A program made the position numbers and the translations under genes. Shown piece after piece: positions 8,169-16,945 of a stretch of DNA of 34,548 nt. Position 1 is the stretch's first letter, and the number at the start of each line of letters is the position of its first letter. Origin of the DNA: Bacteroidia bacterium (GTDB lineage Bacteria; Bacteroidota; Bacteroidia; B-17B0; Aurantibacillaceae); contig JAEUTR010000240.1 in NCBI GenBank assembly GCA_016787365.1, forward strand, positions 1 to 34,548, written 5' to 3'. The notes beneath the pieces are model-generated. The model did no database searches, had not been told where the DNA came from, and worked only from the letters and a program-made list of their open reading frames with translations.

Positions 8169-9641
8169 CTATCTGTTTTTTACAAAATTATTGTAGTCAC
8201 TCATCAATGATGAATACAATAACACTGCTATTTTCCGAGCTCCGCCCGAACTAAAATGAATATAATCCTTTGCTCCTATTCCTTGTTCAACCCAGGTTAA
8301 CATACTGTTTCTACCACCCATGCAACTATACATATCAAAAAAAGCACAATCGGTATCAAAAGCAGCTTTTTTAATAGCATCACGCAAATCTTCTAACTGA
8401 GGATGTGTTTCATATTCTGTACCAACTTTCACGCTCATATCGGCAGGACCAATCACTAATATGGATGCTTGAGGCGCTAACTTTTTAATGATATTAATTT
8501 GTGCTCTTAAATAAGTTCCAAAGGCGTCCGCTTGTTCTTTTGTTTTAATATACGGCAAAGAGTTTCCACCAAACTGAAGTATGATTAATTTAGTATTTAA
8601 GTAATCGTAAAAATTTTTAAGCTGTCCGAAATTAATTTGATTAAAAAACGTTCCAGAGCTTCCGCGCAATCCAAAATTATCTACCATCACCCCTTTGCTT
8701 CCTTCCAATGAAACGCCATAAAAATCAGGGCTATCTTTTCCTTTAAATTTAAATTCCTGCAACAATGCGCCTTGATTTAAAGTAAATTCTTTAATATTAA
8801 AGTTGCCCCCTGCCACTAATGAATCAGACGCATTTAAAGTTCCGTTTTCGTATAGTTCTACTGCCGTTTTTGTTTGTGCTCCTCCATAAAACAATTTTAT
8901 TTTTTTATAGGCTGCGGCTTTTGGTCCACCATTTTTACTGGTTACTACTTTTACCCAAGCCGATTTACATTGAGTACTATCCGTTATAGTAGAATAATTA
9001 TAAAAACGAGTAATATGTGCTAAAGCTCCAAAATTATTATGTTTTACGCGCTTATCTTTTCCTGCAAATACAGGATAACGGTCCCAACCTGCGCTCCATG
9101 AAATTTTATTAATCACACTTGGCGCAACGGGCATAAAAGAAATCAATCCCGGACCTTCCCCTCCAAATTCTCCCTGAAGCTTTAATCGTATGTAATCACT
9201 TATCCTGTCTCCTTCAATTTGCGAATCACCATAATGTAAAATACGAATGCTTTTTTCTTCGTTAGCGATATTAGCCAACGCATTAAAGAAATTAGCCATA
9301 GCCGTTTTTGATTCATTTTTGTATTGAATACTGGTTATTAGTTTTAAGGCCGTGTCTACTTTTGCTAATTTGGGTTCAGATGATGCAGAGACTTGTTGGT
9401 TATCTTCCAAAGTATCTGCATCCGATTCGATTGCTTTATCTTCTGCATCTGCAAGAGCAATAATATTAGATATATCTGTTTTCTCCGCTTTTTTTTCTAA
9501 AAATAAAGATGAAAAAGAGGGATAATGAATGCTAAGCCTTTCGGTAATGTTAATCCCCTTTTCTGGAAATACAAAACTAATAAGGCCCAAAACCAAAAAC
9601 GTAAAAACGATAAACAATAAAGTATGAAAGGGTTTATGCAT
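8169..9641 (-). CDS. Membrane-anchored SGNH/GDSL hydrolase-like protein, first gene of the O-acetylation unit
   Basis: 490-residue protein with one N-terminal membrane segment (about residues 7-26, LLFIVFTFLVLGLISFVF) and a low-complexity acidic linker (about 60-95), so the catalytic part should sit in the periplasm. SGNH blocks: ILHYGDSQIEGD with Ser140, ILQFGGNSLPY (Gly and Asn kept, the usual following Asp absent) and AKDYIHFSSGG with the Asp-x-x-His pair. A domain of about 150 residues with beta character lies between blocks I and III. It is a distinct paralogue of the next gene, not a recent copy. The two SGNH proteins plus MBOAT form a tight unit (gap 8 bases, then an 8-base overlap). 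Its start at 9641 faces tig divergently; I found no convincing promoter for it. Confidence 0.87.
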   Translation of the reverse strand: MHKPFHTLLFIVFTFLVLGLISFVFPEKGINITERLSIHYPSFSSLFLEKKAEKTDISNIIALADAEDKAIESDADTLEDNQQVSASSEPKLAKVDTALKLITSIQYKNESKTAMANFFNALANIANEEKSIRILHYGDSQIEGDRISDYIRLKLQGEFGGEGPGLISFMPVAPSVINKISWSAGWDRYPVFAGKDKRVKHNNFGALAHITRFYNYSTITDSTQCKSAWVKVVTSKNGGPKAAAYKKIKLFYGGAQTKTAVELYENGTLNASDSLVAGGNFNIKEFTLNQGALLQEFKFKGKDSPDFYGVSLEGSKGVMVDNFGLRGSSGTFFNQINFGQLKNFYDYLNTKLIILQFGGNSLPYIKTKEQADAFGTYLRAQINIIKKLAPQASILVIGPADMSVKVGTEYETHPQLEDLRDAIKKAAFDTDCAFFDMYSCMGGRNSMLTWVEQGIGAKDYIHFSSGGARKIAVLLYSSLMSDYNNFVKNR

Positions 9642-9924
9642 CCGTAAATATTAACAAAAGCAATATCCTAAATACTTTGCCAAAAGATTCCACTAACTAA
9701 ATTAGTTTTTCACAACTTTCTTGTAGATAACCGTTTTACAAAAATTAAAATAGCATAAAAACCATTTTTAATGGGCCATTTTTGGAAATAGCTTACTGAA
9801 AGCTGTCATTATATGATAATTTTTATTTTAATATTTTGAAAATCAGTAGATTACAACTAATCCCATTTGGGATTTTTAATCTTCAATTCATTAGGGGTAT
9901 TTTACTAAAAAATACGTTAAATCG
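9642..9924. other. Intergenic region between divergent SGNH unit and tig
   Basis: AT-rich gap with no gene. It holds a perfect short palindrome, AATCCCATTTGGGATT at 9859-9874, followed by TTTT, which could be an operator or a weak plus-strand hairpin. On the minus strand no TAnnTTTG box with a spaced TTG is seen; the nearest is a one-mismatch AATTTTTG. Confidence 0.5.
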
Positions 9925-9954
9925 TTGATTTTTAGCTAAAATCCCTTATTTTTG
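9925..9954 (+). promoter_or_regulatory. Bacteroidota-type promoter of tig
   Basis: TTG at 9925-9927 and TATTTTTG at 9947-9954 match the -33 TTG and -7 TAnnTTTG elements of the phylum's primary sigma factor, with a 19-base spacer. Transcription should start near 9961, giving a leader of about 24 bases before ATG 9985. Confidence 0.8.
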
Positions 9955-9984
9955 CAGCCCTTATATTTATTTAAGAAAAACAAC

Positions 9985-11325
9985 ATGAACATATCTAAAA
10001 AAGACATTAACGCATTAACTGCAGAATTAAGCATTACATTATCTCCGGCTGACTACGAAACAAAAGTAGAGAATGCGATTAAAAAAGTACAAAAACAAGC
10101 GGCAATGCCAGGTTTCAGACCAGGTAAAGTGCCAGTTGGTTTAATTAAAAAACAACATGGTAAATCTATTTTAGTAGATGAAATCAATAAAATATTAAAC
10201 GAAGCTTTATATAACTATATCAACGATAATAAAATCGAGATCTTAGGTAATCCAATGCCTAAAGAAGATAGTCAGGTTGATTTTGATAATCAAACAGAGT
10301 GGACGTTTAACTACGAACTTGGTTTAACTCCTCAGTTTGATGTAAAATTAGACAACTCTCAAACGTTTGTATACAACACCGTAAAAATTGATGACGAGTT
10401 AGTAGAAAAATATTTAAAAGACGTGAAACGTAACTATGGCAAGCCTTCTAATCCGGAAGTAGCTGAAGAAAAAGACGTTTTATACATCGATATCGTTGAG
10501 TTAGATGCTGACAACAACATTGTTGCCGGTGGTATTTTTAAATCTACTAGTATTGGGATTGATCGTTTGAAAAATGAAGTTGCTAAAGCAAAATTAACCG
10601 GTGCTAAAAAAGAAGATAAAATCGTTATCAATGCAAACGAATTATATGATTCGGCTGTAGATAAATCAATTTCTTTAGGTATTGATAAAGAAGTAGCAGA
10701 AAACTTTAATTCAAATTTACAATTAACTGTGCGTAACATTGCACGTATGGAAGATGCAGAATTAAATCAAGAATTGTTTGACAAATTATATGGAGCTGGA
10801 ACTATTAATTCTTTAGAAGAATTTAAAGATAAAATTAAAGGTGAATTAGCTTTAATGTTTGCTCAGGATACAGATCGTAAATTTGTTGAAGGCGTTGAAA
10901 AAACTTTAGTAGAGAAATTAAACATCACTTTACCGGATGATTTCTTAAAACGTTGGTTAATGGCTGTTAATGAGAAGCCTTTAACTAAAGAGCAATTAGA
11001 GGCTGAGTACCCTTCTTATGCAAAATCTATGCAATGGAAATTAATTGAAAATAAAATTATTAAAAACAATAACATTGCCGTAACTGCTGATGAAGCTAAA
11101 GACGAAGCAAGTAATTATGTTCGATCTCAATTTGCCCGTTACGGTCAGGTTCCGGAAGATAAAGAAGTTGCGAAGATTGTTGATGGTATTTTAAGCAAAC
11201 AAGAAGAAGCACAGAAAATATTTGAAGGCTTATATAGCAAAAAAGTATTAGATGTTTTAAAAACAACATGTAAATTAGATACGAAAGAAGTAAGCTATAA
11301 TGAGTTTTTTGGCATTGTTGAATAA
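9985..11325 (+). CDS. tig: Trigger factor, ribosome-associated chaperone
   Basis: Ribosome-bound chaperone that shields nascent chains as they leave the exit tunnel. The 446-residue protein has the N-terminal ribosome-binding domain with the signature GFRPGKVP (about residues 44-51), a central FKBP-like segment (about 150-250) that is poorly conserved in this phylum, and a helical C-terminal chaperone domain. ATG 9985 is chosen because an in-frame TTG at 9952 lies inside the promoter -7 box and upstream of the expected transcription start. A perfect hairpin terminator follows at 11345-11378, so the gene is probably monocistronic. In many bacteria clpP and clpX follow tig; they do not here. 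Confidence 0.96.
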   Translation: MNISKKDINALTAELSITLSPADYETKVENAIKKVQKQAAMPGFRPGKVPVGLIKKQHGKSILVDEINKILNEALYNYINDNKIEILGNPMPKEDSQVDFDNQTEWTFNYELGLTPQFDVKLDNSQTFVYNTVKIDDELVEKYLKDVKRNYGKPSNPEVAEEKDVLYIDIVELDADNNIVAGGIFKSTSIGIDRLKNEVAKAKLTGAKKEDKIVINANELYDSAVDKSISLGIDKEVAENFNSNLQLTVRNIARMEDAELNQELFDKLYGAGTINSLEEFKDKIKGELALMFAQDTDRKFVEGVEKTLVEKLNITLPDDFLKRWLMAVNEKPLTKEQLEAEYPSYAKSMQWKLIENKIIKNNNIAVTADEAKDEASNYVRSQFARYGQVPEDKEVAKIVDGILSKQEEAQKIFEGLYSKKVLDVLKTTCKLDTKEVSYNEFFGIVE

Positions 11326-11344
11326 GAAATACAAATCATTTTCA

Positions 11345-11378
11345 AAAAAAGTCTCTATCCATTGATAGAGACTTTTTT
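11345..11378 (+). terminator. Rho-independent terminator of tig
   Basis: Perfect 15-base stem (11345-11359 with 11364-11378), CATT loop, and six U at the end of the right arm. It lies 20 bases after the tig stop. The A-run on the left arm makes it usable in both directions. Confidence 0.92.
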
Positions 11379-11454
11379 GTTTAAATATGTTAATAACGGG
11401 TTACTATTTATCATGAAGAGTAATCAATCATTAAACCATAAAACATAATTTACT

Positions 11455-11934
11455 ATGAAAACTTCTGTCATCACCATCCTTAGCACAATTGCTTTAGCAT
11501 TAAGTTTAACTTCTTGCAAAGAGGATTACTCTGAGTTAATTCAAAAAATTGAAGCCACACAAACTGAATTACAACAACAGGATTCAGTTTTAGTCAATCA
11601 ACGTAATGAACTTTCAAAACGTGTATTTACAGCCACTACAACTTCTCAGAAAATAATAAATCCTAAAGATAGTTTGTTTACTATTTTAGTGAACGAGCAA
11701 AATACATTGATTACGCGTTTGGAAGTCATCATTCAAAAAAACAAAGAATTAATTACGAAACTAAACGATGATTCAGTAAATCCAATTGAAGCCGAAAAAG
11801 AATACACGGCTCAGGTAGATGAATTAGAATTAATGAAACCTGAAATTAATTCGGCAAAAGAAAGCTATGAAAATCTGGTGAAAGAAGTGGATGAGATTTT
11901 AGAAAGCGCTAATGACACAACGAAGGCGAAGTAA
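11455..11934 (+). CDS. Small lipoprotein with coiled coil
   Basis: 159-residue lipoprotein of unknown function. The N-terminus is a lipoprotein signal (MKTSVITILSTIALALSLTS followed by Cys21), with a clear lipobox. Residues after the lipidated Cys are Lys-Glu-Asp, which resembles the K-(D/E)2 surface-export signal described for Bacteroidota lipoproteins, so it may be displayed on the cell surface. The rest is almost entirely helical and rich in Glu, Lys, Gln and Leu in a heptad-like pattern (IQKIEATQTELQQQDSVLVN and onward), pointing to a coiled coil. It lies between the tig terminator and a convergent palindrome, so it is transcribed alone. I recognise no family. Confidence 0.8.
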   Translation: MKTSVITILSTIALALSLTSCKEDYSELIQKIEATQTELQQQDSVLVNQRNELSKRVFTATTTSQKIINPKDSLFTILVNEQNTLITRLEVIIQKNKELITKLNDDSVNPIEAEKEYTAQVDELELMKPEINSAKESYENLVKEVDEILESANDTTKAK

Positions 11935-11947
11935 TCATTTGATATAC

Positions 11948-11990
11948 ACCTGTCAGGTTTATTAAGCAGTTTGCTAAAAACCTGACAGGT
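11948..11990. terminator. Bidirectional terminator-like palindrome between convergent genes
   Basis: Arms ACCTGTCAGGTTT (11948-11960) and AAACCTGACAGGT (11978-11990) are perfect reverse complements around a 17-base loop that has a small inner AGCA/TGCT stem. It stands between the convergent lipoprotein gene and the 12007-15639 gene, so it can end both. It shares the GTCAGGTTT core with the palindrome at 2688-2720. Confidence 0.75.
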
Positions 11991-12006
11991 ATTTTAAATC
12001 AAAAAT

Positions 12007-12987
12007 TTACTTATTCAACACAATTTTTTCTCGTTTAACAATGCGATTACTTTGATATACATTTACAAAGTAAATGCCATTAGCAAAATTATCTAAGTGC
12101 AAAGTATGCAAAACATTAGTTGGCATTTCAGATAATAACACTTGTCCTGTAATTGAAAGAATTTCTATCTTTTGTAATTCTGTTTTTGAATTAATAGTTA
12201 ATGAACCGTTTGTTGGATTTGGGTTAATGGAAATTGAATTGCTATTTAAAAATTCCTTTAAACCAACATCTATAGACGCTGTTAATGAGCCAGATCCTGA
12301 GGTTAATGGAGAAATTATTCCGAAAGCGTTAGATTGATCAGCTTGCGATATTCCTATATTTAAAACCTGATCAGTTGTTAAAGTCGACTTAATTTGATAA
12401 TGTAAAGTAGCTATTTTTCCATAACCATTTACATTATTGTTTACTGTATGCGTAGTGGCTGTAAATAATTTACCATTAGCAAAATCTAATTTTCTAAAAT
12501 GCAAATTTTGCCCTGCATCTAAAAACGAATTTTGATACTCGACGTAAATACTATTTGGTTCAATCAAGGTATTATCAAAATCAACCGTAAAAGCAATTCC
12601 ATTAATATTATTAATACTTGTTGTTACATCTCCCAAATAAATGGAAGCTGTTCCCCAATTTCCTTTTGCTACATCTGCTTGATCAGGTACAATACTTAGT
12701 TGTGGATTGACCGTATTTGTTTGTGCAGGTTTAAATGCATGCGTTAATCCATAATTATTATAGATCGCTAATGTATCATTGTCATCAACGATTCCATCTC
12801 CGTTACAATCGCTGTGATTCAAATTTTTTCCGTTAGTAATGGTTCCTGCCCAGTTATTCGAAAAATACGGCTGCCAAGCATTACTAATACTTGCTCTTGG
12901 TGCGCCTGTTTGCGTATAATGTAAGCCAAGTTCTAGCACATCCAAATTATCTGCTAGTCCATCGCTGTTGACATCACCTGGCCAAAC
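12007..12987 (-). repeat. C-terminal module, copy 1 (dockerin-like, cohesin-like, T9SS)
   Basis: The last 326 codons of the FG-GAP gene align over their full length with the last 328 codons of the neighbouring SBBP gene. The match begins exactly at VWPGDVNSDG in both and ends at the stop codons. Some stretches are almost the same at DNA level, for example CATCGCTGTTGACATCACCT. The sequences upstream are unrelated, so the module has been duplicated or exchanged as a unit. Confidence 0.9.
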
Positions 12988-15639
12988 GTCTTGGCAGGTA
13001 GGATCAACTATTACACTAACTGTTTGTGTATTACTACAATTATTTGAATCTGTTCCTGTTACTGAATACACTGTAGTTATCGTAGGGGCAACAACAGCGA
13101 CTAATGAAGTTTGACCAGTATTCCAGTAATAACTCATAGCGCCACTTGCAGTTAGCGAATTTGTGCTCGCAGCACATATTAAACTTTGACTGGCGACTAC
13201 ATTTATAATTGGCAAAGGATAAAAATTTACATTAATACTGCTAGTGCTAACTCCACATGTGCTGTTCATATAATTTATTGTAACACTATATGTGCCATTT
13301 ACAGATATCGCCATAGTATCCGCTGAAGAAAAGTTAGGATTCCAAAGGTATGAATCGGCTCCCTTAGATGCTTGCAATATAGCAGACAAACCAATACAAG
13401 CAGTAGTTTTTAATTTTAAAGAGGTAGTGCGATTTAACAATATAGTAATTCCATTGATATTTAAAACCCCCATGTCTATAAGTCCATCTTTATTAAGATC
13501 CGAAGCAATCACATCAGCTACAGTAGACCCAACATTATAGTTAATCGCCGGAAAGAATCCGCCATTACCCTGACCCAAAAAGAAAGAAATATTTGCAGAA
13601 TACAAATTTACTGATGCAATGTCCAAATTGCCATCATTATCAAAATCGCTAATCAATAACTTAGTGATATATTTGCCTCCTGTCTGGTAGTTAATCGGAG
13701 GAGAAAATCCACTTCCATTCCCTAAAAATACAGATATGCTATTTAATGTTCCATTTGAAACTGCTAGATCTGTTTTTCCATCTTTATTAAAATCTGTAGC
13801 AACAATATGTTCAGGACTGGCTGTTATTGAAAAATTAGATAATGTAAATCCTCCTGATCCATTTCCTAGAAGGGATGCAACAAAATAGTTGGGAAATGGA
13901 GGTTGTGGCGTCTTACCTACACCAACAACAAAGTCAATGTTTCCGTCATTATTCAAATCTGTGGATATCGGTTCATATAAATGACTACCAGCTGATGTAA
14001 TAGTATATGTGGTTTGTAGTGTAAATGCTCCTTGCCCATTTCCTAAAAATAAAGCGGCTTGCGAATAAGGCGCCGAAATAAAAATATCTATATTGCCGTC
14101 ATGATTATAATCTGCTGTCGTAGGCCTACCAAGCTCAATTAAGGCAGGAAGCATATAGGAATTTGTTGCGACAAAACCGCCTGTTCCATTGCCTAATTTA
14201 ACAACTAAATAATATAAATCTGATGTTGACTGTCCTGTAAAAGCAATATCAGGTTTATTATCATTATTAAAGTCTGCCGAGGTAACAAAATATGTACCTG
14301 TTAATGTATAAGGATAATTTGACCCGCTTCCTGCGTGTTTTTCAAAAACAGATGAATATGTCCCCAGTCCATCAGCCTTTATTATGATAAGACTATCTTC
14401 ACCAGAGTCATCCGTTATAAAATCTATATAATCATCTGAATTCATATTACATGAAACAAAAGAACCCATTCTTATTCCAGAATAAGAATCTTGAATATAG
14501 GTAGTTGGCAAGTCAAAATTCCCATTTCCATTTCCCGCACATATATTTAGAATACTTAAACCATGATTTTTGATAGCAATATCAAGATTTCCATCATTAT
14601 TAAAGTCCCCCTCAGTTGTTATGCCAATACCCGGGTAGTCAATCGCTGTTGAAAAAGTTCCATTATTTTTACCTGTATATATTGAAAACGAAGAATAGTT
14701 TGAGTTTAGTAAATCTAATTTCCCATCATTATTAAAATCTGCGGCAATCAAAGAATAGGATCCAGATTGTGATGTATTATATTTTACCGGAGGGGTAAAT
14801 CCACCAGTGCCATTGCCTATTAAAATATCCATTTTTTTATACGAATTAAAATTAGTTATGGCTAGATCAGATATGCCATCATTATTAAAATCGGAACTCA
14901 CAATTGAACTCGCTTGTAATTCAATGCTGTAAGTAGTCGCAGCCCCAAATCCACCCAGTCCATTGGCTATAAATATTGATAGATAAGATATAGCATCTAC
15001 ATTTGATGTATTTACAATTGCCAAATCATATTTTCCGTCATTATTAAAATCTGAAGACGCTAATGATCGAGGATTTGTGCCATTTAAAAGTATCGACGAT
15101 GTTGAAAATATGCCAAGTCCATCCCCAAAAAGAATGCTCGTATTACTAGAGCTATTATTTGCTACAGCTAAATCTACATGAGAGTCTCCATTAAAATCTT
15201 TACAAACAACATAACACGGATTTGTTCCAACAAGATAATTTAAACTATTGCTAAAAACTCCGTTACCAGTTCCAAGTAAGATCGAGATATTATTTGAATT
15301 ATAATTTGCTACTACCAGATCCAGTAGCCCATCTTCATTAAAATCAGCTGTTTGAATTGCCTTTGGAAGAACTCCTACATTATAATTTACTGCACTTGCA
15401 AAAGTAGCATCCCCATTTCCTAAAAAAACCGATATATTATTTAAATCACGATTTGTAACAACTAAATCTAAGTTTCCATCTCCATTAAAATCACCATGTG
15501 TCATACTACCTTGATCGGCATTCGGCTGACTCTCCAAAGAATTAGGCGTTAGGGTATTGCTATTAAAGCATAATTGTTGGGCATTAACAATTATACATGA
15601 TAAAAAAATTATAGTTATAAATACAATTATTCTTTTCAT
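12007..15639 (-). CDS. Large secreted FG-GAP/VCBS beta-propeller protein with dockerin-like, cohesin-like and T9SS domains
   Basis: 1210-residue secreted protein. The signal peptide is MKRIIVFITIIFLSCIIVNA. Residues ~40-745 hold about 14 FG-GAP-like repeats of ~48 residues, each with a calcium-type DFNxDGxxD motif (GDFNGDGNLDLVV, ADFNEDGLLDLVV, SDFNNDGISDLAI and so on) and a FLGNGxGxF strand; 14 would fit two seven-bladed propellers. Two Ig/PKD-like stretches follow (~745-884). Residues 885-965 carry two EF-hand-like loops, GDVNSDGLADNLD and DCNGDGIVDDND, as in type I dockerins but with a longer linker. Residues 981-1124 look cohesin-like (GIAFTVDFDNTLIEPNS ... GYGKIATLHYQIKS). Residues 1125-1210 are a T9SS type A sorting domain (SINPNPTNGSLTI ... 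GIYFVNVY). The C-terminal module is shared with the next gene. Ligand unknown; adhesion or matrix binding is a guess. Confidence 0.88.
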   Translation of the reverse strand: MKRIIVFITIIFLSCIIVNAQQLCFNSNTLTPNSLESQPNADQGSMTHGDFNGDGNLDLVVTNRDLNNISVFLGNGDATFASAVNYNVGVLPKAIQTADFNEDGLLDLVVANYNSNNISILLGTGNGVFSNSLNYLVGTNPCYVVCKDFNGDSHVDLAVANNSSSNTSILFGDGLGIFSTSSILLNGTNPRSLASSDFNNDGKYDLAIVNTSNVDAISYLSIFIANGLGGFGAATTYSIELQASSIVSSDFNNDGISDLAITNFNSYKKMDILIGNGTGGFTPPVKYNTSQSGSYSLIAADFNNDGKLDLLNSNYSSFSIYTGKNNGTFSTAIDYPGIGITTEGDFNNDGNLDIAIKNHGLSILNICAGNGNGNFDLPTTYIQDSYSGIRMGSFVSCNMNSDDYIDFITDDSGEDSLIIIKADGLGTYSSVFEKHAGSGSNYPYTLTGTYFVTSADFNNDNKPDIAFTGQSTSDLYYLVVKLGNGTGGFVATNSYMLPALIELGRPTTADYNHDGNIDIFISAPYSQAALFLGNGQGAFTLQTTYTITSAGSHLYEPISTDLNNDGNIDFVVGVGKTPQPPFPNYFVASLLGNGSGGFTLSNFSITASPEHIVATDFNKDGKTDLAVSNGTLNSISVFLGNGSGFSPPINYQTGGKYITKLLISDFDNDGNLDIASVNLYSANISFFLGQGNGGFFPAINYNVGSTVADVIASDLNKDGLIDMGVLNINGITILLNRTTSLKLKTTACIGLSAILQASKGADSYLWNPNFSSADTMAISVNGTYSVTINYMNSTCGVSTSSINVNFYPLPIINVVASQSLICAASTNSLTASGAMSYYWNTGQTSLVAVVAPTITTVYSVTGTDSNNCSNTQTVSVIVDPTCQDVWPGDVNSDGLADNLDVLELGLHYTQTGAPRASISNAWQPYFSNNWAGTITNGKNLNHSDCNGDGIVDDNDTLAIYNNYGLTHAFKPAQTNTVNPQLSIVPDQADVAKGNWGTASIYLGDVTTSINNINGIAFTVDFDNTLIEPNSIYVEYQNSFLDAGQNLHFRKLDFANGKLFTATTHTVNNNVNGYGKIATLHYQIKSTLTTDQVLNIGISQADQSNAFGIISPLTSGSGSLTASIDVGLKEFLNSNSISINPNPTNGSLTINSKTELQKIEILSITGQVLLSEMPTNVLHTLHLDNFANGIYFVNVYQSNRIVKREKIVLNK

Positions 15640-15958
15640 AAATTAAAATTACATCAAATATAACTCTAATTCCCACATAATTCCTTACGTTAAAAGGCTT
15701 TTTAGCACAAAACAATCCCCCATCATTACTGCTGAAAGGCTTCATTATTTCGTTTTATACCCAATTTGCATTCTCTCCTTTTGCTTCGTTTCCTGTTATC
15801 TTTCTACAATAAATAATTAATGACTTCGTAAACATCTCTAAACTGCTTGTTATATTTATTTTCGAATTCTTTTAATTTACTATTTAGCTACGCCATGCGA
15901 TTACCTTGTTAAAAGAAAAAAATCGCTGCAAAAGATAGAATTTCTATCGGAATTCTAA
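15640..15958. other. Intergenic region between the two propeller genes
   Basis: 319 bases without a gene. Near the right end, GATAGAA (15934-15940) and TTCTATC (15942-15948) form a small hairpin that on the minus strand is followed by UUUU, a weak terminator for the SBBP gene. On the minus strand TATATTTG (15662-15655) fits the -7 consensus just before the FG-GAP gene, but has no TTG at the right spacing. Confidence 0.45.
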
Positions 15959-16945
15959 TTACTTATTCAACACCGCTTTCTCTCTCTTAATAATACGATT
16001 GTTTTGATATAGATTCACAAAATAAATGCCATTAGCAAAATTATCTAAATGCAATGTATGAGAAACGTTAGATGGTGTTTCACTTAATAACACTTGCCCT
16101 GTAATTGAAAGAACTTCTATTTTTTGTAATTCTGTTTTTGAATTGATAGTAAGTATACCATCTGTTGGGTTAGGAACCATAGAAATAAAATTACTATTCA
16201 TTGTCTCTTGTAATCCAACACTGGTTACTAAGATGGTCACCGATGATTTTCCTGCCGTTAAAGGGAAAATTGTACCGGATACATCAGAGTGAACGGCCTG
16301 TGTTATTCCTAAATTTAAAACTGTATCAGTTGTTAAACTGGATTTAATTTGATAATGTAAAATACCTATTAAGCCACTGCCACTCACGTTATTGTTTATG
16401 GTATGTGTAGTAGCTGTATATATTTTTCCATTAGCAAAATCCGATTTACGGAAATGTAAATTTTGATTGGAGGTATTGATAAATGATGTGGGATATTCTA
16501 ACCAAACTGTATTGGGTTCAATAATCGTATTATCAAAGTTTACTGTAAATGCTACTCCGTTAATGTCATTAATAATATTTGATGCATCTCCCAAATAAAT
16601 GGATGATGTTCCCCACGTTCCTTTTGGAAGTATTGGTTGATCAGGAACGATCATTAGTTGAGGGCTTATCATGTTTTCGTCACTAACTCTGAATGCGTGG
16701 GTTAATCCATAATTATTAAATATCGCTAATGTATCATCATCATTAATTATTCCGTCTCCATTGCAATCACTATGATTTAAATTTTTTCCATTAGTAATTG
16801 TTCCTGACCAGTTGTTTGAAAAATACGATTGCCAAGCGTTACTTATACTTGCTCTTGGAGTACCTGTTTGTGTATAATGTAAGCCTAACTCTAATACATC
16901 TAAATTATCTGCTATACCATCGCTGTTGACATCACCTGGCCAAAC
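15959..16945 (-). repeat. C-terminal module, copy 2 (dockerin-like, cohesin-like, T9SS)
   Basis: Partner of the module at 12007-12987. It is two residues longer, in the cohesin-like part (an extra residue around SFINTSNQ and another in the linker to the T9SS domain). Conserved blocks include NGKNLNHSDCNGDGI, IYLGD, NLHFRK-DFANGK, TATTHT-NNNV, and SKTELQKIE-LSITGQVLL. Confidence 0.9.

Noticed and set aside
9859-9874. AATCCCATTTGGGATT as a terminator
   Set aside because: It lies upstream of tig, far from any gene end on the plus strand, and the stem is only 7 bases; kept only as a possible operator.
9952-9984. TTG start for trigger factor
   Set aside because: It lies in the promoter -7 box, before the expected transcription start.
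15655-15662. Minus-strand TATATTTG as promoter of the FG-GAP gene
   Set aside because: No TTG at 17-23 bases, and the leader would be only about 9 bases; too weak to call.
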